Both the position numbers and the translations under genes were made by a program. From NCBI RefSeq assembly GCF_003116135.1, contig NZ_PDOA01000006.1:124001-188000 (forward strand): DNA of 64,000 nucleotides. The letters run 5' to 3'. Each line of letters opens with the position of its first letter. Within the stretch, counting starts at the first letter, position 1. This document shows positions 7,903 through 16,225 of this stretch, in pieces. Below the pieces are notes generated by a model, which was not told where the DNA came from, made no database searches, and was given only the letters and a program-made list of their open reading frames with translations. The stretch is from Teichococcus aestuarii. Its GTDB lineage: Bacteria; Pseudomonadota; Alphaproteobacteria; Acetobacterales; Acetobacteraceae.

Positions 7903-10007
7903 TACCGATCGACCTGCGGACCGACCGGTGGTTCCTGCTGGGCCTTGCCCTGCGCATCGCGGCGATCGTGCTGCTGGTGCCGGAGGTCCAGGCCCACTGG
8001 TTCACGCCGTTCATGGCGCAGACGCTGGCCGCGCCGAGCCTGGACCCCTGGACCAGCTTCCTGCTTCAGGATGGCCGGACGCCGGATTTCTTCTACGGCC
8101 CGGTCATGTACCTGTACCATGCGCCGTTCCTGCTACCGGGCATGCTGGCGGACCGCCTGGCCGAGAGCGGCACGATCTTCACGGGCATGGCCATGGGCGT
8201 CAGCCTGCTGGTCGCCGACCTCGCCCTGCTGCTGGTGCTGCGGCGGATGAACGAGGGGCATGACGAGCGTGTCCTGCTGTTCTACTGGCTCTCGCCGCTG
8301 GTGCTGTTCATCACCTACTGGCATGGCGACACGGACCTGGTGCCGACCCTGCTGCTGGCCCTCTCCCTGCTGCTGCTGCAGCGCAATTCGCCGGTCTGGG
8401 CTGGGGTGGTGCTGGGGCTCGGCATCGGCGCCAAGGTCAGCATCCTCGCCGTCGTTCCCTTCCTGGTGATCTTCCTGTGGAGCCACCGCCGGCATCGCGA
8501 CACGCTGCCGGGCTTCCTGCTGGCCTGCATGGGGGTGGCGCTGCTGCTGCTGGTGCCGCCGCTGCTCTTCTCCCCGGCCGTGCAGCAGATGCTGGCGAGC
8601 AACCCGCGCCTGCTGGTGGCCAATCCGGGCATGGTCTCCATCCTGGACGTGGACATCGTGCTGGGCGCCGGCCAGAAGCTCTACATCATGCCGGTCGTCT
8701 ACCTGCTGGGCCTGTACGGTGCCTGGAAGGTGGGGCGGATGAGCTTCGACCTGCTCTACACCGTGCTGGGCGTGGCCTATCTGGTGGTGCTGCTGCTCAC
8801 CCCCTCGGCGGTCGGCTGGTATCTCTGGATCATCCCCTTCCTGGTCACCTTCCAGCTGCGCGCCGGCCCGCGCGCCAGCGGGCTGGTGATGGCCTTCACC
8901 GTGGTCCTCATCGCCGCCAAGTCGCTCATCACCGCGGCGCCGGCCGTGCCGCTGCTCGGCCTGCCGCTGGGCTGGCTGAGCCTGCTGCCGGAGGACATGA
9001 TGTCCGCGCTGCGGCTCAACTCGATCATGGTCTCCGTGCTGATGGGGCTCGGCATCGTGCTGGCCCTGACCATGCTGCGGCGCGGCCTGGACGAGAACGA
9101 CTTCTTCGGCCTCTCGCAGCGCCCGCTGGCCATCGGCATCGCCGGCGACAGCGGCACCGGCAAGGACACGCTGGCGCTGGCCATGGCCGGGCTGTTCGGC
9201 GAGGGCGCCGTCACCGGCATCTCGGGGGATGACTACCACCTGTTCGAGCGGCGGGGGAAGCTGTGGCAGGCCTTCACCCATCTCGACCCCCGCGCCAACG
9301 ACCTCGAGGCCTTCACGCGGGACGCGCTCTCGCTGCTCGCCTGGCGGCCAATCATGTGCCGCCACTACGACCACGCGACGGGGCTGTTCACGCCGCCCCG
9401 CCGCATCCAGGCCAGCGATGTGGCGATGGTCACCGGGCTGCACGCCCTCTACCCGCCCGCCCTGCGCGAATGCCTCGATGTCGGGCTCTACCTCGACATG
9501 GACGAGGGGCTGCGCCGCTTCTTCAAGATCCGGCGCGATGTCGGCCAGCGCGGCCACAGCCTGGAGCGGGTGCTCGCCTCCATCGAGCGACGGATGCCGG
9601 ACTACCAGGCCTTCATCCGCCCCCAGCGCGAGCACGCGGATGTGGTGTTCTCGCTGATGCCGGCCGACCCCGTGCTGCTGGAGGACATCAACTACACCGG
9701 CCCGATGCCGCTGAAGCTGCGCGTGCGGATGCGCAGCGCCATCAGCCTGGACCGCCTGGCGCGGCTGCTGATCGCGCTGTGCGGCGCCCAGGTGGACGTG
9801 ACCCAGGCCGGCGCCAACACGATGGCCGAGCTGGTGATCGACGGCAGCGACGTGCAGCCGGAGGACATCCACTTCACCGCGCTGCAGCTCGTGCCGCACC
9901 TGGAGGAGCTGCTGGCGCGGCACCCGGTGTGGCAGCCGGGCATGACGGGCATCATGCAGCTCATCGTGCTGCTGCAGCTGGCCGAGCTGACGCCGAAGCG
10001 GCGCTGA
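7893..10007 (+). CDS. GT-C-like membrane protein fused to uridine-kinase-like P-loop kinase
   Basis: About 704 residues from TTG 7893; no ATG or GTG suits the frame nearby, so the start is uncertain. Residues 1-385 are strongly hydrophobic, with ten or more membrane segments and a lumenal loop (PSLDPWTSFLLQDGRTPDFFYGP) as in GT-C mannosyltransferase-like proteins. Residues ~405-620 are a soluble kinase: P-loop GDSGTGKD at 418-425, GISGDDYHLFERRG, HYDHATGLFTPP, DLYLDMDEGLRRFFKIRRD-like helix and RMPDYQAFIRP, all uridine-kinase/phosphoribulokinase features. The last ~85 residues match nothing I recognise. The frame is continuous with no stop between the parts, so the fusion is real in this sequence. 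It may couple a phosphorylation step to a membrane sugar transfer. Confidence 0.78.
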   Translation: MALIPIDLRTDRWFLLGLALRIAAIVLLVPEVQAHWFTPFMAQTLAAPSLDPWTSFLLQDGRTPDFFYGPVMYLYHAPFLLPGMLADRLAESGTIFTGMAMGVSLLVADLALLLVLRRMNEGHDERVLLFYWLSPLVLFITYWHGDTDLVPTLLLALSLLLLQRNSPVWAGVVLGLGIGAKVSILAVVPFLVIFLWSHRRHRDTLPGFLLACMGVALLLLVPPLLFSPAVQQMLASNPRLLVANPGMVSILDVDIVLGAGQKLYIMPVVYLLGLYGAWKVGRMSFDLLYTVLGVAYLVVLLLTPSAVGWYLWIIPFLVTFQLRAGPRASGLVMAFTVVLIAAKSLITAAPAVPLLGLPLGWLSLLPEDMMSALRLNSIMVSVLMGLGIVLALTMLRRGLDENDFFGLSQRPLAIGIAGDSGTGKDTLALAMAGLFGEGAVTGISGDDYHLFERRGKLWQAFTHLDPRANDLEAFTRDALSLLAWRPIMCRHYDHATGLFTPPRRIQASDVAMVTGLHALYPPALRECLDVGLYLDMDEGLRRFFKIRRDVGQRGHSLERVLASIERRMPDYQAFIRPQREHADVVFSLMPADPVLLEDINYTGPMPLKLRVRMRSAISLDRLARLLIALCGAQVDVTQAGANTMAELVIDGSDVQPEDIHFTALQLVPHLEELLARHPVWQPGMTGIMQLIVLLQLAELTPKRR

Positions 10008-10018
10008 GGACAAGACCG

Positions 10019-10768
10019 ATGAAGATCCTGAACGCTGAGGCCCTGCGCGAGAAGCCCCGCGCCATCCTCTTCGACCTCGACGACACGCTCTACGAGTATG
10101 CCGGCCCGCACGAGCGCGCCATGGCGGCGGTGCGCTCCAAGGTCGAGCGGTCGCTCAAGGTGGTGCCGGCGCAGTTCAACAGCGCCTTCCGCCTGGCCCG
10201 CGAGGAGGTGAAGAAGACGCTGGGCGCCACGGCCAGCTCGCACAACCGCCTGCTCTACTTCCAGCGCATGATCGAGCTGCTGGGCCTGAACAGCCAGCCG
10301 GCGATCGCGCTGGACCTGGAGCAGACCTACTGGCGCACGCTGATGACGACGGCGCGGCTCTACCCTGGCGCGGAGGAGACGCTGATCGAGCTGCGCGCCG
10401 CCGGGCTGCCGCTGGCGCTGGTGACCGACCTGACGGCGCAGATCCAGTTCCGCAAGCTCGTCTATTTCGGCATCGACCGCTACTTCGACAGCATCGTCAC
10501 CTCGGAGGAGGCGGGCGTCGACAAGGTCGGGCTGAAGCCCTTCGAGATCGCCGCCGCCAAGCTGGAGCTGCAGCCGGGCGACCGGGTCTGGTTCATCGGC
10601 GACGCGGAGTGCGACGTGGTGGCCAGCAAGAAGGTGCTGAACGCCGCCACCTTCCAGAAGCTGCACCCCGGCGCCAGCGCGCCGCGGATCCATGAGGGCG
10701 TGGACGGCACCTTCCACGCCTTCGCCGATTTCCGCGACTGGGCGCGCGGCATCATCGCCTCAGCCTGA
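10019..10768 (+). CDS. HAD-superfamily hydrolase
   Basis: A 249-residue phosphatase-type HAD protein. ATG 10019 is preceded by GAGGA. Motif I is FDLDDTLYEY (nucleophile D19, acid D21), the motif III lysine lies in GLKPFEIAAAKL, and motif IV is FIGDAECDVVASK. Residues ~35-130 form an alpha-helical C1 cap. It follows the GT-C/kinase fusion by 11 bases, inside the same operon, so it is likely to dephosphorylate a sugar phosphate made by the neighbouring aldolase or kinase, in the way GmhB acts between kinase and nucleotidyltransferase steps in heptose synthesis. That parallel is inference. Confidence 0.85.
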   Translation: MKILNAEALREKPRAILFDLDDTLYEYAGPHERAMAAVRSKVERSLKVVPAQFNSAFRLAREEVKKTLGATASSHNRLLYFQRMIELLGLNSQPAIALDLEQTYWRTLMTTARLYPGAEETLIELRAAGLPLALVTDLTAQIQFRKLVYFGIDRYFDSIVTSEEAGVDKVGLKPFEIAAAKLELQPGDRVWFIGDAECDVVASKKVLNAATFQKLHPGASAPRIHEGVDGTFHAFADFRDWARGIIASA

Positions 10769-10818
10769 ACAGGGGCGGCTCCCCCAGGCCGCGCCGCACC
10801 AACCGGAAAGCTGATGCC

Positions 10819-11943
10819 ATGACAGAATTCGTCGTCTCGGGCCGGGAAGACCTGTACCGCCTCAAGGGGATGCGCGGCCTCTCCCGCGTCGTCATCCACA
10901 CCCAGCGGCTGGTCTACCGCAACCTGCTGATGCATGCGCTGAAATACGGGGTCTGGGCGCTGGAGCCGGGCGGCACGCTGCTGGTGCGCGACCGCTCGCC
11001 CAATGTCTTCGACCTCTGGCCGCGCTTCGTCTCCTTCAAGCTGATCCGGCAATGGACCTACAAGGCGCTGGCGCAGGATGCGGCGCCGGTGCGGCTCGAC
11101 ACGGCCGCGGGCGAGATCGAGATGGTGCGCACGCGGCCCCTCACCCCGGCCGGCTGGGGCGCGGGCGTGGTCTTCTCCGGCCAGGAGGCGGAGCTGCCGC
11201 GCCTGCGCGCCTGCCTCGATTCGCTGCTGCGCCAGCCGGAGCTGCTGCCGGAGAATGGCGGGGAGATCATGGTGAGCGGCCCCGCCGGCGCGGCGGGCTG
11301 CCTGGAGGGCTACCCCCAGGTGCGCTACCACGTGCACGACCTGCCGCCCGGCCCGCGGGTGATGATCTGCCAGAAGAAGAACGCGCTGATCCGCGCCCTG
11401 CGCGGCCCGCGCGTGGCCATCATGCACAGCCGCATCACCCTGGCGCCCGACACGCTGCGGCATGTGCCGGAGGAGTTCGAGATCATCACGCCGCGCGTGC
11501 TGTCGCAGGGCGCGGGGGGGATGGAGGACTATCTCTCCCTCGGCGTGCATGACAGCGGCATGGCCGGCTACGCGCCGCGGCTGACGCCCTCCAGCCTGCG
11601 CCGCGGCACGCCGGAGCAGTATCTGGACCTCTACGACCAGGGCTACCCCTATGTCGATGGCGGTCTCTTCATGGTGCGCAAGGACGTGCACGCGCGCTGC
11701 CCGCTGAACGACGACATCGCCTGGGACGAGGCCGAGGACCTGGAGTGGTGCAACCGCGCCCTGGCGGCGGGCCTGCTGATCGACCTCGCGCCCGGGGCCT
11801 CGGCCGTCTCGGAGGTGAGCAAGCTGCGCTCGCTGCCGCTGCCGCCGCGGGTGATGCGCTGGGTGCGCGACGCCAAGTTCACCGCCTTCGCCGGCCGGCA
11901 CCGGCTGCGCGACCAGGCCGAGCGCTGGATGGGCCGCCGCTGA
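10819..11943 (+). CDS. GT2-like glycosyltransferase with unusual N-terminal region
   Basis: A 374-residue protein; GGAAAG lies nine bases before ATG 10819. Residues ~1-110 hold ALKYGVWALEPGGTLLVRDR, which looks like the tail of a class I methyltransferase fold with no SAM-binding loop. Residues ~115-350 resemble a GT-A glycosyltransferase: VVFSGQEAELPRLRACLDSL, then QKKNALIRALRGPRVAIMHSRI (position of the usual donor/metal motif), YPYVDGGLFMVRKDV and DEAEDLEWCNRALAAGL, where ED is the usual catalytic base region. I do not see a classical DxD. Its stop shares one base with the flippase start. A transferase in surface-glycan assembly is likely; donor unknown. Confidence 0.65.
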   Translation: MTEFVVSGREDLYRLKGMRGLSRVVIHTQRLVYRNLLMHALKYGVWALEPGGTLLVRDRSPNVFDLWPRFVSFKLIRQWTYKALAQDAAPVRLDTAAGEIEMVRTRPLTPAGWGAGVVFSGQEAELPRLRACLDSLLRQPELLPENGGEIMVSGPAGAAGCLEGYPQVRYHVHDLPPGPRVMICQKKNALIRALRGPRVAIMHSRITLAPDTLRHVPEEFEIITPRVLSQGAGGMEDYLSLGVHDSGMAGYAPRLTPSSLRRGTPEQYLDLYDQGYPYVDGGLFMVRKDVHARCPLNDDIAWDEAEDLEWCNRALAAGLLIDLAPGASAVSEVSKLRSLPLPPRVMRWVRDAKFTAFAGRHRLRDQAERWMGRR

Positions 11944-13271
11944 TGCTGCGCAGCGCGGCGGTGCGCAAGTCGCTCACCTTCTTCCTGCTGAAATCCGCCA
12001 ACACGGCGCTGGCCACGCTGTGGAGCTTCCTGCTGGCCTACAGCCTGGTGCGAATCGTGGGGCTGGAGAACTACGCCTTCTTCGCCACGGTCATCGCCTT
12101 CGCCTCGCTGATCCTTCAGGCCGATCTCGGCATCTCCATCCGCCTCTTCGGCCGCATGCGGCAGGATTTCCTGCATCCCGGCCAGGCCTCGCGCGAGGAT
12201 CTGGGCAGCGCCGCCATGGCCGCGCTGTGGTCCTACGCTGCGCTGGCGGTTCTCGCCACGCTGCTCTTCGGCCTGGCCGTCTGGGCCGCCGGGCTTGGGG
12301 TGGAGGCCTACCGGCCGGTCTATGTGCTGCTCTTCCTCGGCTCCGCCCTGCCGCTGCCCTGGATGATCCTGCGCGTCACCGCCAATGCCTTCGACGCCTA
12401 TGTGATGACGGAGGCGATCGACTTCATCCGCCGCTCGGCACTGTTCGGCCTGACCCTGGCGCTGCTGGCGGGGCTGCCGCTGATGGCCTACTCGCTGGCC
12501 TTCGTGGCGCTGTGGCTGGCGGGGCTTGCGGTGCTGTTCGCGCTGGCGCGGCGGCGCGTGCCGCTGCTGGCGCAGCAGGGCCTGCGCGCGCGGCGCGGCT
12601 TCTCCGTGCTGCGGCAGGACCTGCGCGGCATCGCCGCCTCGGCGCAGCTCTCCATCTCCGAGTTCCTGATCTACATCTTCCCCTACTACGCCATCCCGCT
12701 GATGCACCGGGACGCGCTGGCCCTCGTCGCCTTCGACATGTTCTACAAGGTGACGCGCTTCGCCACGACCGCCTACCTCACCGTCTCGGAGACGCTGCTT
12801 CCGCACCAGACCCGTGCCTGGCACGCGGGGGACAGGGCGGGGCTGTGGCGTACGCTGCGGCTCGCCTTCCTGCTCGGCCTGGTGCCGATGCTGGGCGGCG
12901 CGGGTGTCATCGGCCTGTTCGGCGAGCAGTTCTTCGGCCTGCTGCTCGGTCAGGCGGGCGTGGTCACGCCGGCGGTCCGGGCGGCCATCTGCGTCATGCT
13001 GGTGCTGATGCTGGTGCAGACCCTCTGCGGCGCCTTCCTGGCGGCCACCGGGTTCCTGGCGCCGCTGGCCCGCCGGGCCTCGCTCACCCTGGCCGCCATG
13101 CTCGGCTTCGCGGTGCTCACGGCGCAGCAGGGCTGGCCGGTGGAGGTGTTCATCGGCGGCTATGTGGCGCTGTATGGCTGCGAGGCGCTTTCCTACCTGG
13201 TGCTGATGATCCGCACCATTCGGCGCCAGGAGCAGGGCTCCTCGCCCGCGGGATCCCCCATAGGGGTCTGA
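11943..13271 (+). CDS. Wzx-type polysaccharide flippase (MATE/MOP family)
   Basis: A 442-residue integral membrane protein with about 12-14 hydrophobic segments. ATG 11943 overlaps the previous TGA by one base. The N-terminus (KSLTFFLLKSANTALATLWSF, followed by VGLENYAFFA) matches the start of lipopolysaccharide/exopolysaccharide flippases that move undecaprenol-linked repeat units across the inner membrane. It closes the rightward operon and meets the convergent nucleotide-sugar operon after 20 bases. Together with the ligase/polymerase-like gene at the left edge it suggests a Wzx/Wzy-dependent glycan. Confidence 0.82.
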   Translation: MLRSAAVRKSLTFFLLKSANTALATLWSFLLAYSLVRIVGLENYAFFATVIAFASLILQADLGISIRLFGRMRQDFLHPGQASREDLGSAAMAALWSYAALAVLATLLFGLAVWAAGLGVEAYRPVYVLLFLGSALPLPWMILRVTANAFDAYVMTEAIDFIRRSALFGLTLALLAGLPLMAYSLAFVALWLAGLAVLFALARRRVPLLAQQGLRARRGFSVLRQDLRGIAASAQLSISEFLIYIFPYYAIPLMHRDALALVAFDMFYKVTRFATTAYLTVSETLLPHQTRAWHAGDRAGLWRTLRLAFLLGLVPMLGGAGVIGLFGEQFFGLLLGQAGVVTPAVRAAICVMLVLMLVQTLCGAFLAATGFLAPLARRASLTLAAMLGFAVLTAQQGWPVEVFIGGYVALYGCEALSYLVLMIRTIRRQEQGSSPAGSPIGV

Positions 13272-13291
13272 GGAATCCCGCGGCCCGAGGG

Positions 13292-14581
13292 TCACGCCAC
13301 GGGGAAGAGCCTGTCCTGCTCCGCCCGCAGCGTGTCGATGAGGCGACCTGGGGGGATCTCCACATCGTCGTAGGTGAGCACGGCATCCTTGGCGATGTCG
13401 CGCTTCAGCCGGCAACCCTGGGCCAGGCCCATGGGCAGCAGCGTCTCCCGGCGCGAGATCTCGTAGGTCTCGCACTGGCCGTAGGTCATGTAGCCGCCGA
13501 GCGCGTCGATCTCCTCGCCCGCCTTCAGGTCCTTCTTGGCGGTCGCCACGACCTCGACGCGCGGGCCGTCGATCGGCTGCAGCACGGCATCGTTGCACAG
13601 CACCACGCGGGCCACCGAGATCGGGATCTCGAAATGGCAGAGGTGGTACGGGGTGTAGAAGCTGTAGAGCGGGCCGGTGCCCAGCTTGTACAGGTTCAGG
13701 TAGTGCTGCTGCTTCGGGTCGTCATGCGTGGCCAGCACGTAGATGCCGGGGCCGGGCTTGCTGCCGACCACGTAGTCGACGATGCCGCCCTTCTCCTTCA
13801 GCATGTCCACGTCGTAGAGCTGGGTCAGCTCGTCGACATGGCCGCGGTGGTCGCGCCCGATCATGCCGCGCTGGTTCACCGTCATGCCCGTGGCATTGGC
13901 GACGATGGCCTGCTCGAAGCTGATCTTGGTGCCGTCGGCGAAGCTGGTCACCATGTAGGGGTCCTGCCCCCACTGCTTGGCGAAGCCTTCCTGCGTCGTC
14001 GGGTTGCGATAGGGGTCCTGCAGGCCCTTGATGTTCCCGCAGACCAGCGGCGTCAGCCCGATCGACTTGACGAAGCGGAACAGGTTCATCTGCACGCCGG
14101 GCTGGTCGCCATCGGCGCCGGTGAAGATGATGCCGGCGGCGTCCGCCTTCTTCTTCAGCAGCGGGCCGACCGTGCCGTCCAGCTCGGCGTTCATCGAGAC
14201 CATGTGCTTGCGGTTCTCGATCGCCGCCATGGTCACCATGGAGCCGTACTCGATGGCACCCGTCGCATCCACCAGGCATTCCAGCGCCGGCGAGCGGCAG
14301 AGCAGCAGCGGATCGCTGGTGATGGCGGCGCGGCCCTGGGCGATCGCCTCGGCCAGCGCGGCATCCGTCTCCACCACCGCGATATCGGTCACGCCGGCGA
14401 TCTCGAAGGCCTGCCGGGCGCGCTCGATGTTGCGGTTGCAGATCACCGCCAGCTCCATGCCGGGCACGGAGTTGACGATCTGGTTGGTGATGCCCTTGGC
14501 CATGAAGCCGGCGCCGAACATGCCGACGCGAACCGGCTTGCCTTCCGCCGCGCGGGCCTTCAGCAGCGTGTCATAGATCAT
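13292..14581 (-). CDS. NAD(P)-dependent oxidoreductase with C-terminal SAF domain
   Basis: A 429-residue protein. The N-terminal Rossmann fold has GMFGAGFMAKGI near residue 21 and VICNRNIERARQAF; the middle is homoserine-dehydrogenase-like (VDATGAIEYGS, SMNAELDGTVGPLLKKKADAAG). The last ~85 residues (KKDLKAGEEIDALGG to VEIPPGRLIDTLRAEQD) form a SAF domain, also found in sialic-acid synthases and FlgA. This architecture occurs beside nucleotide-sugar genes in other proteobacteria. It is the last gene of a four-gene minus-strand operon and begins 18 bases after the 3,5-epimerase. It probably acts on a modified sugar or branched carbon unit; substrate unknown. Confidence 0.75.
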   Translation of the reverse strand: MIYDTLLKARAAEGKPVRVGMFGAGFMAKGITNQIVNSVPGMELAVICNRNIERARQAFEIAGVTDIAVVETDAALAEAIAQGRAAITSDPLLLCRSPALECLVDATGAIEYGSMVTMAAIENRKHMVSMNAELDGTVGPLLKKKADAAGIIFTGADGDQPGVQMNLFRFVKSIGLTPLVCGNIKGLQDPYRNPTTQEGFAKQWGQDPYMVTSFADGTKISFEQAIVANATGMTVNQRGMIGRDHRGHVDELTQLYDVDMLKEKGGIVDYVVGSKPGPGIYVLATHDDPKQQHYLNLYKLGTGPLYSFYTPYHLCHFEIPISVARVVLCNDAVLQPIDGPRVEVVATAKKDLKAGEEIDALGGYMTYGQCETYEISRRETLLPMGLAQGCRLKRDIAKDAVLTYDDVEIPPGRLIDTLRAEQDRLFPVA

Positions 14582-14599
14582 GATGCGTCTCCGGCCGGC

Positions 14600-15166
14600 T
14601 CAGCGCACGCCGCGCAGTTGCTCGACGGCATGGAACTCGGCGTCGAAAAGCGGCCAGCTGCGATCCTTCTCCGAGACCAGCTCGGGCTGGATCGGCCAGT
14701 CGATGCCGAGATGCGGGTCATCGTAGCGCAGGCCGCGCTCGCCGCCGGGCATGTAGGCATCGCTGACCATGTAGAAGGCCTCGGTGTCGTCCCGCAGCGT
14801 GACGAAGCCGTGCGCGAAGCCGCGCGGCACGTACAGCATCTTGCGGTTCTCGTCGTTCAGCTCGATGCCGAAATGCTTGCCGTAGCTGGCGGAATCCGGC
14901 CGCATGTCGACGATGACGTCGTAGAGCGCGCCACGCAGGCAGCGCACCAGCTTCACCTCCGCCGCGGGCGGCAGCTGGTAATGCATGCCGCGCAGCGTCC
15001 CCTTGCGGGGGTTGAAGGAGTTGTTGACCTGCGCGTAGCGGCTGACGAGGCCGGCTTCGGCGAATTCCTGCTCACAGAAGGCGCGGGCGAAGAAGCCGCG
15101 CTCATCGGCGCGCGGCTCCATCTCGATCACATACGCGTCCTGGAGCGGGGTCTTGTGGAACTTCAT
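14600..15166 (-). CDS. rfbC: dTDP-4-dehydrorhamnose 3,5-epimerase-family cupin
   Basis: A 188-residue RmlC-like cupin, the normal family length. The catalytic histidine is H62 in GTLRGMHYQ; other family blocks are ERGFFARAFCEQEF, NNSFNPRKG, YVPRGFAHGF and FYMVSDAYMPGGERGLRYDDP. RmlC inverts C3 and C5 of a 4-keto-6-deoxy NDP-sugar. Here the partner is a glucose-1-phosphate cytidylyltransferase and not RmlA, so a CDP-sugar substrate is more likely than dTDP; the symbol marks the family. ATG overlaps the epimerase stop (15163-15166) by four bases. Confidence 0.85.
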   Translation of the reverse strand: MKFHKTPLQDAYVIEMEPRADERGFFARAFCEQEFAEAGLVSRYAQVNNSFNPRKGTLRGMHYQLPPAAEVKLVRCLRGALYDVIVDMRPDSASYGKHFGIELNDENRKMLYVPRGFAHGFVTLRDDTEAFYMVSDAYMPGGERGLRYDDPHLGIDWPIQPELVSEKDRSWPLFDAEFHAVEQLRGVR

Positions 15167-16221
15167 GCCACCGCCTTCTGCGGTTCGAGGTTGTTGTCCA
15201 CCGTGCCGGAGGCGATCAGCTTCTCCAGCGTCACCAGGCGGATCGCGCCCGACTTCCGGTAGTTCCGGTCGGCGAAGCCCTGCGCCTTCAGCTCATCGCG
15301 CAGCTCGGCGATGGCGCCGTCGAGCGTCTCCTGCGGCTGGTGCTCCGGCGCCAGCCTGGCGAAGAGCGAGAAATCCACCTTGTAGGAACGCTTGTCCGGC
15401 GGCGCCGAGGTGGCGATGGACACCGTGGCCTCCGGCATGGCACGGCCCACCGCCTCGGCCAGGTCGCGCACCTGGTAGTTCCAGCGCTCGGTGCCGACAT
15501 TGACGGTGAGGAAGTTGCCGCCATTCTCCGGCGCGCGGATGATCGCCCACTCGATGGCGCGCGCCATGTCGCGGACATGGATCAGCGGCCGCCAGGGCGT
15601 GCCGTCGCTGAGCACGCTCACCTCGCCATTGGCCAGGGCGCCGGCGACGAAGTCGTTCAGCACCAGGTCGAGGCGCAGGCGCGGCGACATGCCGCAGGCC
15701 GTCGCGAAGCGCAGGCAGGAGACCACCATGCCGCTGTTGTCGAGCGCGCGCAGCGAGGTCTCGGTGTCGATCTTGGAGCGCGCATAGGCGGTCAGCGGGT
15801 TGAGCTGATCCTCCTCGACGCGGGCGCGGCCATCGGCGGCGAAGCCGTAGACGCTGCAGCTTGAGGCGAAGACGAAGCGCTTGACCCCCGCCTCGGCCGC
15901 GGCCTTGGCGACATCGACGCTGGCGCGATGGTTGATCGCGTCCGTCACCGCCTCGAAGCGCTGGCCCATCGGGTCGTTCGAGATGGCGGCCAGGTGCACC
16001 ACCGCGTCGAAGCCGCGCAGCTCCTCGACGCCGATCTCGCGCACGTCGCCGAACTTCTGCTCGTCCAGCAGGGTCTCGGGCAGCGGGTCGTTCGTGGTCA
16101 GGCAGTGGCCGAACCAGCCGCGGTCGTAGCCGACCAGATGCGCCTGCGGGAACACCTGGCGCAGGTGGCGGACGACGACGGGGCCGACATAGCCCATATT
16201 ACCGGTAATCAGGATACGCAT
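15163..16221 (-). CDS. NAD-dependent nucleotide-sugar epimerase/dehydratase (extended SDR)
   Basis: A 352-residue extended SDR. The NAD site is GNMGYVG at residues 7-13; the active site shows SSCSVYG and YARSK (YxxxK), and FATACGMSPRLRLDLVLNDFV is the usual substrate block. It begins four bases after the cytidylyltransferase stop and overlaps the 3,5-epimerase start. It could be a 4-epimerase, or the 4,6-dehydratase that the pathway otherwise lacks, but residues alone do not decide; the TDE triad of classical 4,6-dehydratases is not evident (SSCS where TDE would be expected). Confidence 0.8.
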   Translation of the reverse strand: MRILITGNMGYVGPVVVRHLRQVFPQAHLVGYDRGWFGHCLTTNDPLPETLLDEQKFGDVREIGVEELRGFDAVVHLAAISNDPMGQRFEAVTDAINHRASVDVAKAAAEAGVKRFVFASSCSVYGFAADGRARVEEDQLNPLTAYARSKIDTETSLRALDNSGMVVSCLRFATACGMSPRLRLDLVLNDFVAGALANGEVSVLSDGTPWRPLIHVRDMARAIEWAIIRAPENGGNFLTVNVGTERWNYQVRDLAEAVGRAMPEATVSIATSAPPDKRSYKVDFSLFARLAPEHQPQETLDGAIAELRDELKAQGFADRNYRKSGAIRLVTLEKLIASGTVDNNLEPQKAVA

Positions 16222-16225
16222 GGTT

